Positions 1-4,207 of a stretch of DNA of 5,551 nucleotides are shown in pieces. A program made the translations under genes and the position numbers. The stretch covers positions 1-5,551 of the forward strand of contig DLXM01000151.1 of the NCBI GenBank assembly GCA_003448835.1, given 5' to 3'. The notes below the pieces were generated by a model. The model ran no database searches. It was given only the letters and a program-made list of their open reading frames with translations, and had not been told where the DNA came from. The stretch is from Bacteroidota bacterium (GTDB lineage: Bacteria; Bacteroidota; Rhodothermia; Balneolales; HLUCCA01). Position 1 is the stretch's first letter. Every line of letters begins with the position of its first letter.

Positions 1-92
1 AGGACAAATCTATTTGTTGCTAACATCTTCAAGTAATCAGCAACTTCTTTTGATGTTAATCGTTTTCCAAGATTATCCGCCAATGAACTCAT
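1..92 (-). CDS. Partial excisionase-like helix-turn-helix protein (N-terminus)
   Basis: The reading frame starts at ATG 92 and runs out of the window at base 1, giving about 30 residues (MSSLADNLGKRLTSKEVADY, then LKMLATNRFV). An AAAGGT Shine-Dalgarno-like sequence lies just upstream. The stretch LTSKEVADYLKM resembles the first helices of the MerR/excisionase-type HTH (HTH_17 family), in which LTxxEVAxYL begins the DNA-binding unit. Such proteins act as excisionases or small regulators in integrative elements and plasmids. It follows the zinc-ribbon gene by 41 bp on the same strand, so it is probably the third gene of the HUH operon. With only 30 residues visible, both the family call and the role are tentative. 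Confidence 0.5.
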   Translation of the reverse strand, partial: MSSLADNLGKRLTSKEVADYLKMLATNRFV

Positions 93-133
93 AACTGACC
101 TTTAATTTAAAGATTTGGACGCCTTTCAGCTTT

Positions 134-463
134 TTATTTTTCCGGATACAAAGAATAAATCTTTCCTGTTTCCGGAATTGAGGGATAATCATTTGAATGT
201 GCTATATCTGACCAACCCCAACCATCCATCCAGTAATCTCCATCGCAGTCGTCATACGGACATAACATAGCAACCGTTTCATCCAAATCATGTTTGTTAT
301 ACCTGAAATTGCCTATGAGATACGCTCTGTTACAATGCAGACACCATTTAAATCCATTTTCTTTTTCTTTTCTATCGGTGTCAAAAATCTCAGTGTATTT
401 CTCATGATTCAGTCCATTGACGACTGTCTCATACTCACATTTACGATTTGTCTTTTTTTCCAT
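134..463 (-). CDS. Small four-cysteine zinc-ribbon protein
   Basis: A 109-residue protein starting at ATG 463. An in-frame ATG lies 15 bases upstream at 478, but GGAGGT at 476-471 sits 7 nt before the ATG at 463, the ideal distance, whereas nothing suitable precedes 478. The centre has a CLHC knuckle (C41, C44) and, 24 residues later, CPYDDCDGD (C68, C73), which together would hold one zinc ion. A tryptophan-rich segment (WMDGWGWSD) follows, and the C-terminus is proline- and tyrosine-rich. The N-terminal 35 residues are charged and probably flexible. The gene overlaps the end of the HUH gene by 23 bp in another frame, so translation is probably coupled. Its function is unknown. Its position next to a rolling-circle initiator suggests nucleic-acid binding or accessory replication work, which is inference only. 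Confidence 0.8.
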   Translation of the reverse strand: MEKKTNRKCEYETVVNGLNHEKYTEIFDTDRKEKENGFKWCLHCNRAYLIGNFRYNKHDLDETVAMLCPYDDCDGDYWMDGWGWSDIAHSNDYPSIPETGKIYSLYPEK

Positions 464-941
464 ACATTTCACCTCCATTGAAAAGTGGTTTTTGATGACT
501 TTTTTTTATGTCAAAATCCCAATCACAAAGCTCTTTCGTTACATACTTTGTGATGTAATGATTTGCTCCTAATAACGGATCATATTTCTCAATATACGCA
601 TACCCGTGATAACGCTCCCACCATGGCTGACCGACTTGTTTGTATTGCATATCTCCAACCCCATTCAGCAGGAAGTGTATGTGTGTTCTGATATTGTCTG
701 CAAACCTTTCGACCGCCATGAAATACGATACCGTCCGACCTGGCTTATGAATATCGTTCTTGATCCATGTGGCAAAATGCCTTTTTGCCCTGATGGTGTC
801 TTTCAAGATCAAATCCTTGTCAAACTCCATCGTTCCCCACATGTCCCAATCGTATGTATTCAACCAAGCCCCCATTTCCATCTTAAGTTTTTCTCTTTCC
901 TGATAACTCCATTCTTTGCCCTTCGGGTATAATGGTTTCAT
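441..941 (-). CDS. HUH endonuclease / rolling-circle replication initiator (Rep)
   Basis: A 166-residue protein with the three motifs of HUH single-strand nucleases in order: a beta strand WGTMEF (residues 35-40, motif I); THIHFLL with the metal-binding HxH pair H87 and H89 (motif II); and HYITKYVTKE, a YxxKY motif with Y129 and Y133 (motif III), one tyrosine being the likely nicking residue. There is no helicase domain. Size and motifs fit the small phage G2P/plasmid-type replication-associated proteins rather than REP-associated transposases, whose tyrosine motif differs. The protein would nick one strand at an origin and stay bound to the 5' end. I chose ATG 941 because GGAAGGGG (957-950) lies 8 nt upstream. 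An in-frame GTG at 950 is too close to that sequence. The start overlaps the stop of a possible leader ORF (TAATG), and the Shine-Dalgarno sequence lies inside a hairpin. Expression is probably controlled by the attenuator at 1267-1441. Confidence 0.85.
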   Translation of the reverse strand: MKPLYPKGKEWSYQEREKLKMEMGAWLNTYDWDMWGTMEFDKDLILKDTIRAKRHFATWIKNDIHKPGRTVSYFMAVERFADNIRTHIHFLLNGVGDMQYKQVGQPWWERYHGYAYIEKYDPLLGANHYITKYVTKELCDWDFDIKKSHQKPLFNGGEMYGKKDKS

Positions 942-985
942 TACATACACCCCTTCCTATAAATATAGGGAAGGGGTGTTTCCAT
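941..985 (-). CDS. Possible 14-codon leader ORF upstream of the HUH gene
   Basis: The frame reads METPLPYIYRKGCM and stops with TAA at 943-941, sharing one base with the HUH start (TAATG). Upstream are AGGAGG (one base from the ATG, too close) and AGGA (about 8 nt away, usable). The ORF spans the whole ribosome-binding-site hairpin at 947-979, so a ribosome translating it would melt that hairpin and could re-initiate on the HUH gene. It is too short to judge by coding statistics. It may equally be a by-product of the hairpin sequence. Confidence 0.3.
   Translation of the reverse strand: METPLPYIYRKGCM
947..979 (-). promoter_or_regulatory. Hairpin sequestering the HUH ribosome binding site
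   Basis: On the minus strand ACACCCCTTCC (979-969) is perfectly complementary to GGAAGGGGTGT (957-947). With one bulged C the stem continues through CTAT/ATAG to a small AT loop, about 14-15 bp in all. The 3' arm contains GGAAGGGG, the only good Shine-Dalgarno sequence for ATG 941. In the mRNA this fold should block Rep translation unless it is opened. A role as a DNA hairpin recognised by the HUH protein is an alternative. Confidence 0.65.
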
Positions 986-1266
986 ACCTCCTTTCCTATC
1001 GTTTACGTTTCATTTCGATCTTATTCTTTTGTCGTTACGCGACTCATTGAATAAGCATTTTTCCCTTGCCTACATCTGTTATTATTATCGTGCTCATGCA
1101 GGCTTTTGCGATTTCTTTACCGGAAGCCTCACGTTTTTGATTGGCTTATTGCTCCACTATTTTTGAATGTTCCCCTGGTGACTGTGTGCGATCCAGCTCC
1201 GACGAGCCTAACGCTTCGCGCCCATTCTCGCCGGATCGCACCCTAAAGTTTCAATGTATGATCCAT
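980..1266. other. Non-coding segment between the attenuator and the HUH hairpin
   Basis: There is no convincing gene here. The minus strand has only tiny chance frames, such as MSTIIITDVGKGKMLIQ overlapping MSRVTTKE, followed by MKRKR. A plus-strand frame across 1141-1416 lacks a normal start and family resemblance and runs through several hairpins. The one clear structure is the tiered inverted repeat at 1186-1241. An AT-rich GATAATAATAAC run on the minus strand near 1080-1091 could be part of a weak promoter for the HUH operon, but no good -35 box precedes it. I therefore see no strong promoter private to the HUH gene, which fits expression by read-through from the RHH promoter. Confidence 0.5.
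1186..1241. repeat. Tiered inverted repeat (possible replication origin structure)
   Basis: GTGCGATCC (1186-1194) and GGATCGCAC (1233-1241) are a perfect 9-bp inverted repeat. On the minus strand a second stem forms inside it (GGCGAG with CTCGTC, 1232-1227 with 1206-1201, one G-U pair). At the tip is GCGCGAAGCGT, which contains GCGAAGC, a sequence known to form an exceptionally stable mini-hairpin in single-stranded DNA. The unpaired bases are asymmetric, which favours a structure specific to one strand. Such structured non-coding DNA beside an HUH initiator would suit a double- or single-strand origin. I cannot point to a nick site. Confidence 0.5.
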
Positions 1267-1301
1267 AAAAAAACCCCTTCCGTTTCAGTCCAGAAGAGGT
1301 T
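1267..1301 (-). terminator. Intrinsic terminator / attenuator between the RHH and HUH genes
   Basis: The minus-strand RNA folds AACCUCUUCU (1301-1292) against GGAAGGGGUU (1281-1272), a 10-bp stem with two G-U pairs and loop GGACUGAAAC, followed at once by a run of U's ending at 1267. It stops transcripts coming from the RHH gene before they reach the HUH gene. Its 5' arm, extended as CUCUUCUGG (1298-1290), is perfectly complementary to CCAGAAGAG further upstream in the same RNA (1382-1374). The stem can therefore be replaced by an antiterminator, so I read it as a conditional attenuator rather than a plain operon end. Confidence 0.75.
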
Positions 1302-1303
1302 CA

Positions 1304-1331
1304 TTGACATTCTTCCTGTTGATGATATAAT
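1304..1331 (+). promoter_or_regulatory. Consensus sigma-70 promoter of the antisense RNA
   Basis: TTGACA (1304-1309) and TATAAT (1326-1331) are separated by 16 nt. Both hexamers match the consensus exactly, so this should be the strongest promoter in the window. It points to plus, against every gene. The predicted transcription start, about 7 nt past the -10 box near 1338, coincides with the first base of a 10-bp stem in the predicted RNA. Confidence 0.75.
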
Positions 1332-1337
1332 CAAAAG

Positions 1338-1433
1338 GAAGCATTCCTTTGTTGTCACCCGCCAAGGTCACGACTCTTCTGGATTGCTTCAAGGCCCGGG
1401 TTATGTTGCCGCATAATCCGGGCTTCCTATTTT
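1338..1433 (+). ncRNA. Putative countertranscript RNA controlling HUH expression
   Basis: A transcript of about 95 nt is predicted from the consensus promoter at 1304-1331 to the terminator-like hairpin at 1392-1425. Its 5' end GAAGCAUUCC (1338-1347) pairs with GGAUUGCUUC (1381-1390) with one mismatch. Inside, GUUGU (1351-1355) pairs with ACGAC (1370-1374), and ACC with GGU closes a small CGCCAA loop. A strong terminator stem follows. The RNA is fully antisense to the untranslated region behind the RHH stop codon, including the antiterminator segment 1374-1382. By analogy with RNAI of pT181 and RNAIII of pIP501 it would bind nascent mRNA, occupy that segment, let the terminator at 1267-1301 form, and so reduce Rep synthesis. 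No convincing ORF lies in it. Its existence is inferred from sequence only. Confidence 0.6.
1392..1433 (+). terminator. Terminator of the antisense RNA
   Basis: GCCCGGGTTATG (1394-1405) pairs with CATAATCCGGGC (1412-1423) around loop TTGCCG, with one G-U pair in the plus-strand RNA. Two more pairs at the base (one G-U) reach 1392 and 1425. The tail UUCCUAUUUUAU is U-rich but interrupted. On the minus strand the same stem carries an A-C mismatch and has no U tract, so the plus direction is favoured. Confidence 0.6.
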
Positions 1434-1441
1434 ATGCCTGT

Positions 1442-1933
1442 CTATTCATCTTTTTCATCATTCTCAGGATCATATTCTCTAACCTGCAATAAACCATCTT
1501 TATGAGGTATGAATTTTTCCCCTGTTCTTTTTAATATAAGAAATTTTTTATCTCTTGATATCTCATAACCCATTTCCAACCATCTGTATAATTCTCGCGG
1601 TATGCCTTTCTGATCTGCTTCATAGTCATTTTTGATTTCATTGAGAATAAGTTCTAATGGTGACTCTACTTGATCCTCTTCCTCGTATTCAGCCGATACT
1701 ATTTCCCAATATCCCGCATTCTTCACTATATCATCTATGACAAATGACATGGGAATTGAGTAGTTCATTTCATTAATCCCCTTCTCAATATTTTCAAGAC
1801 ACGATAACAGCCGCTTAAGACTATTATTCAGATACATGGAAATGCTTGTTTCAGCCTTGTATTGTCTGAACATTGACACAATCTTGTTATATATCTCTTC
1901 GTCCGCTGTGAATGATTTAATTTTTTTTGCCAT
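1442..1933 (-). CDS. Ribbon-helix-helix DNA-binding protein, likely autorepressor
   Basis: A 163-residue protein. ATG 1933 is preceded by AGGAGG at 8 nt. Residues 4-50 fit a ribbon-helix-helix fold: a basic N-terminal strand (KKIKSFTAD), a first helix (EEIYNKIVSMFRQYK), a short turn (ETS) and a second amphipathic helix (ISMYLNNSLKRLLSCLE). Dimeric RHH proteins insert the strand into the major groove and bind short palindromes. The C-terminal 110 residues are acidic, match no family I recognise, and end in a charged tail. Two palindromes overlap its promoter and ribosome binding site, suggesting autoregulation. With an antisense RNA and an HUH initiator downstream, it sits where CopG (also RHH) sits in pMV158-type plasmids, though CopG is much shorter (about 45 residues). 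An antitoxin-like or general phage regulator is an alternative. Transcripts would end at 1267 or read through to the HUH gene. Confidence 0.7.
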   Translation of the reverse strand: MAKKIKSFTADEEIYNKIVSMFRQYKAETSISMYLNNSLKRLLSCLENIEKGINEMNYSIPMSFVIDDIVKNAGYWEIVSAEYEEEDQVESPLELILNEIKNDYEADQKGIPRELYRWLEMGYEISRDKKFLILKRTGEKFIPHKDGLLQVREYDPENDEKDE

Positions 1934-1943
1934 TCCATGATCC

Positions 1944-1972
1944 TCCTATATAGGATACTATATAGCTATATA
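1944..1972. promoter_or_regulatory. Paired palindromic operators upstream of the RHH gene
   Basis: TCCTATATAGGA (1944-1955) and TATATAGCTATATA (1959-1972) are perfect palindromes with centres 16 bp apart. Both contain TATATAG, and CTATATAG occurs twice. They lie between the likely -10 region and the start codon, and the first overlaps the Shine-Dalgarno sequence. Short repeated palindromes are typical RHH sites, so the likely ligand is the RHH protein itself. Confidence 0.5.
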
Positions 1973-1975
1973 TTA

Positions 1976-2004
1976 GAATTACTATATCAATTTTTCTTTG
2001 TCAA
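1976..2004 (-). promoter_or_regulatory. Likely promoter of the RHH gene (and HUH operon)
   Basis: A perfect TTGACA at 2004-1999 is followed 17 nt later by TAATTC (1981-1976), a poor -10 box in a very AT-rich stretch. The -35 is convincing. The exact -10 is uncertain. The operator palindromes lie immediately downstream. Confidence 0.45.
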
Positions 2005-2289
2005 GAGTTTTTTAATTTTTTTTACTTAATTTGTCAGATTTTTTAATGAGGGATTTATGATTTGTAATCAGTTGAAATTATAGGTTATTTGCTTCACCTG
2101 CTACTCTTCGCTTTTGGCTACCATCAAGATATCATTGATTTTTTATTGTAGTCAACAAGGGAGGCCGATTTGATTTTGTAGCAGATTACAACCCGTACTG
2201 CTTGACGAAAAAGGCATGTGCTGGTTGTTGGCGATACCTACAAACAAATGATTTTAATTTTGAATTGAAATGAGGATTACTATTTGTAA
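2005..2289. other. Non-coding junction region between the RHH module and the cassette array
   Basis: An AT-rich stretch with no convincing gene. A plus-strand frame open from 2139 to the stop at 2271-2273 has no start codon. It reads VNKGGRFDFVADYNPY, then CLTKKACAGCWRYLQTNDF, with a CxxC, and may be a gene remnant or chance. Small inverted repeats are present, for example TTGTA/TACAA at 2176-2191. The upper boundary at 2289/2290 is where the attC-like sequence behind the DUF4365 gene breaks off, so some or all of this stretch probably belongs to whatever was inserted or joined there. Confidence 0.4.
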
Positions 2290-2322
2290 CGGAGCGTAGC
2301 GATCGGGTGTATTGCTTTAGAC
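2290..2322 (-). other. Truncated attC-like site (R'' and L'' half only)
   Basis: On the minus strand GTCTAAA (R'', 2322-2316), a 3-nt spacer and ATACACCC (L'', 2312-2305) are followed by the central segment GATCGCTACGCTCCG, ending at 2290. Across 33 aligned bases it matches the site at 3345-3377 at 28 positions. The expected L'-R' half, present in the other copy, is missing and unrelated sequence follows. The stop codon of the DUF4365 gene lies within R'' (GTC TAA), a common arrangement in integron cassettes. Confidence 0.5.
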
Positions 2323-3297
2323 AAGTTCTTCCACTGAAAACGACCGATACTCGAATGACTTGTCATCGTACAAATAATCAGCGATCATCAAAAACGATTT
2401 CCCTAAGTCGTTTAGCTTCAATATTACCCGATACGTGTCTACTTCGCCGTTCTGACTCACTGGGACTATTTTGTCGGGAGACTCGAATTCGTACCTATTA
2501 TGTTCATACCAATCGTCAAAAGACTCTGTGTAGTATGTCGTTTCGTCTTCTTTGTCATACCCGCCATAGCATTCTTCCTCGTAACGGCCTCGTATGTATT
2601 CTTCATAATCGTCTTCATCCATCTCGTAATCCGCCCATGGTATGAACCTTGACAATATGTCGAAAGAAGTGTGGCCTGCCCAGTAATGTTGGGGAATTAC
2701 CAATTCTTTGTAGCCAGTTGCTGAATCGCAGAATATTTTCACTGAGGTTCGGGAAAGAGACTTATTGACCCAGTCCTCGAATTCGGCATAAACACGTTCC
2801 TCGCTGGCAACTAGATTCATCCATTCTAAGTCGAGCAAAAGGCGTTTCAACCGGTACGCGGGAACGTCAAGCTTATACACCCTCTTTAGAAGACTAAAAT
2901 TCTCCGAATTCAGCACGCTAGATTTCGGTATTACTATCTTATAGGCTTTCTTTGTCTTCTCTATCGTGTTTCTTGACACTGGCGTCCAATAGAACTTATC
3001 CTCGGTGGGGTCAAATAATGTTACGATTACTGGAAGATCATGGCGTAGCCAATACTCAACGTGTTTGGCATCGGGACGATACGTTATTGTGTTTTCGTCA
3101 GATTCAGAAAAATAGCTATCTCCCGATTTGATCTGAATGGCTATCAACTGACCTGTCGGTTTGTTGTTTTCCACAATCTCAACTTGCGCGTCAATTCCAT
3201 AGTCCTTGACGAACTGTTCTCTAAAGAACCAACCTGACTCCGAGAACAATGTCTCCAACTTTGAAACTCCTACTCTGTCAGTTGCGGGCTCATTCAT
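2317..3297 (-). CDS. DUF4365-type PD-(D/E)XK nuclease-like protein
   Basis: A 326-residue protein from ATG 3297, with AAGGA 7 nt upstream. The first 110 residues fit DUF4365, a restriction-endonuclease-like fold: a helix RVGVSKLETLFSESGW, then DYGIDAQVEI with D36 and E40, then GQLIAIQIKSG with Q55 and K57 forming the QxK catalytic variant, then YRPDAKHVEYWLRHDLPVIV and a YW strand. The first TAA is 21 residues beyond the second half's conserved-looking C-terminal strands, so the protein appears complete. Residues 223-275 are extremely rich in acidic residues and tyrosine, which might mimic DNA or bind a partner. DUF4365 domains occur as nuclease modules in several antiphage proteins, so defence is plausible but unproven. 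It is the last cassette-like gene before the junction. By eye its codon use is less AT-rich than that of its two upstream neighbours, consistent with separate origins. A short hairpin (3307-3320) overlaps part of its ribosome binding site. Confidence 0.7.
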   Translation of the reverse strand: MNEPATDRVGVSKLETLFSESGWFFREQFVKDYGIDAQVEIVENNKPTGQLIAIQIKSGDSYFSESDENTITYRPDAKHVEYWLRHDLPVIVTLFDPTEDKFYWTPVSRNTIEKTKKAYKIVIPKSSVLNSENFSLLKRVYKLDVPAYRLKRLLLDLEWMNLVASEERVYAEFEDWVNKSLSRTSVKIFCDSATGYKELVIPQHYWAGHTSFDILSRFIPWADYEMDEDDYEEYIRGRYEEECYGGYDKEDETTYYTESFDDWYEHNRYEFESPDKIVPVSQNGEVDTYRVILKLNDLGKSFLMIADYLYDDKSFEYRSFSVEELV

Positions 3298-3325
3298 CTG
3301 TGTTTCCTTTTCGAGAAAAGCATCT

Positions 3326-3377
3326 GTCTAATGACGAAATCACCCGGAGCGCAGCGATCGGGTGCATTGATTTTGAT
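3326..3377 (-). other. attC-like site behind the 228-aa gene
   Basis: On the minus strand the order is a poor R'' (ATCAAAA, 3377-3371), L'' ATGCACCC (3367-3360), a central hairpin CACCCG/CGGGTG with a 12-nt loop, L' GGGTGAT (3345-3339), a 6-nt spacer and R' ATTAGAC (3332-3326). L'' and L' are complementary except for one extra G in L'', the unpaired-base signature of attC sites. R' has A where the crossover G of GTTRRRY should be, and R'' pairs with R' at only 4 of 7 positions. This is therefore a degenerate or divergent site. Confidence 0.45.
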
Positions 3378-3396
3378 ATACATACAATTCATGCAG

Positions 3397-4083
3397 TTAT
3401 GTTGCTTCTGTATTCGGTGGGACTGCTTGTCCTACAAATTCATTGGGTTTATCATTACTGTTAAACTCCATACGTGCCCATAATCCATTTTTTCTCAATT
3501 CCTCACGCACCTGATCAGCGCTAATTTCTTCTTTGATAAATCGCTCTTCCAACTCTTTATGCGGTTGATCTTTTATTTTTGACCAAGAAATTATACCATT
3601 TATGCAATCAATTAAAAATGTAGATATATTAGTAAGGATTAAATACTGCTCTTTTAGTATTTTTTTATCATCCGCAACTAACGTCCAACCTATATGGCAC
3701 AATTCACTACAATCTGACCAATTTTCATGCATCTTTCCAAAATCGGGGGTGATTAAAGTAGGTTTTATTTTAAGCATTTCTAGAGGTATTCGCGCAAACT
3801 CGAATTTTTTATTTATGATTTTTTGATACCCAGAAATTTCATAAATTCGATTCTGCATTGTTTTGAAAGATCGAATATCGCTAATGTCTCTGTCTTTTAA
3901 ATCATCTGACTTTAATATATACCAGTATTGAAAGATTATTCGTTCGAGAGCCAATCTGAATTCGAAAGCTGCATATGCCAATGCGGTCGACCGCTCCCCA
4001 TCATGACTTTCAGATAACCACCTTTTCCCCTCAAAATAATGGTAGTCAATATTTTTTTCACGATTCCAAGATGTTGGGATCAT
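3397..4083 (-). CDS. Hypothetical cassette protein, 228 aa
   Basis: I do not recognise this protein. ATG 4083 follows AAGGAG at a short distance and lies only 11 bases after the R' end of the preceding attC-like site, the tight spacing usual for promoterless integron cassettes. The sequence looks mainly alpha-helical and soluble, with no signal peptide or membrane segment. Aromatic residues are frequent in the first half (YHYFEGKRWL, FEFRLALERIIFQYWYI). The middle holds SDCSELCHIGW, and residues 175-205 (HKELEERFIKEEISADQVRE) look like a charged helix pair. The C-terminus ends in a proline-containing tail (GQAVPPNTEAT). A HEPN-like helical bundle came to mind, but no RxxxxH motif is evident. 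It is flanked by attC-like sites on both sides, which supports an independent cassette. It could act alone or with the DUF4365 gene 99 bp downstream. Confidence 0.75.
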   Translation of the reverse strand: MIPTSWNREKNIDYHYFEGKRWLSESHDGERSTALAYAAFEFRLALERIIFQYWYILKSDDLKDRDISDIRSFKTMQNRIYEISGYQKIINKKFEFARIPLEMLKIKPTLITPDFGKMHENWSDCSELCHIGWTLVADDKKILKEQYLILTNISTFLIDCINGIISWSKIKDQPHKELEERFIKEEISADQVREELRKNGLWARMEFNSNDKPNEFVGQAVPPNTEAT

Positions 4084-4094
4084 AGATCTCCTTT

Positions 4095-4176
4095 ACTTAT
4101 AACGCCCGCAATATGCGGCGCGAGGGACGAGCGTCAGGCGACCGCAGGGAGCAAACATAATTGCCTTGTCATAAGT
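4095..4176 (-). other. attC-like recombination site behind the RNase H gene
   Basis: On the minus strand ACTTATGAC (4176-4168) is complementary to GTTATAAGT (4103-4095) at 8 of 9 positions. The remaining pair is a G-U type. Moving inward there is a 4-nt spacer and L'' CAATTATG on one side, and a 5-nt spacer CGGGC and L' CATATTG on the other. L'' and L' are complementary with one extra base in L'', the asymmetry seen in integron attC sites. The CGGGCGTTA end resembles the right end of Vibrio cholerae repeats. The centre (about 40 nt) is GC-rich. The 82-bp length lies within the attC range. R' GTTATAA departs from GTTRRRY at two positions. Confidence 0.6.
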
Positions 4177-4207
4177 TAATTTAGCCATATAAGGTGATAT
4201 TTTTGAT

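Noticed and set aside
134..478. Zinc-ribbon start at ATG 478
   Set aside because: GGAGGT lies inside this longer version, exactly 7 nt before the ATG at 463, so the shorter start is favoured.
290..932. Plus-strand frames opposite the zinc-ribbon and HUH genes
   Set aside because: They are mirror frames of well-supported minus-strand genes and lack motifs or ribosome binding sites.
441..941. REP-associated tyrosine transposase (RAYT) for the HUH gene
   Set aside because: The tyrosine motif is YxxKY as in replication initiators, no REP repeats flank the gene, and the neighbours are replication-control elements.
1186..1241. attC site, because GCCTAAC occurs inside the inverted repeat
   Set aside because: The GTTAGGC/GCCTAAC box lies in the interior rather than at the ends of the repeat, no partner box exists at the right distance, and the outer stem is not an R-box sequence.
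1141..1416. Plus-strand 91-codon frame across the non-coding leader
   Set aside because: It begins at TTG without a ribosome binding site, runs through three strong hairpins, a terminator and a promoter, and resembles no protein. The RNA-structure reading explains the DNA better.
1394..1423. XerCD dif-like site from the TTATG and CATAA blocks
   Set aside because: In dif the order is CATAA, 6 nt, TTATG. Here the blocks are reversed (TTATG, 6 nt, CATAA) and form a stem that works as a terminator for the consensus promoter upstream.
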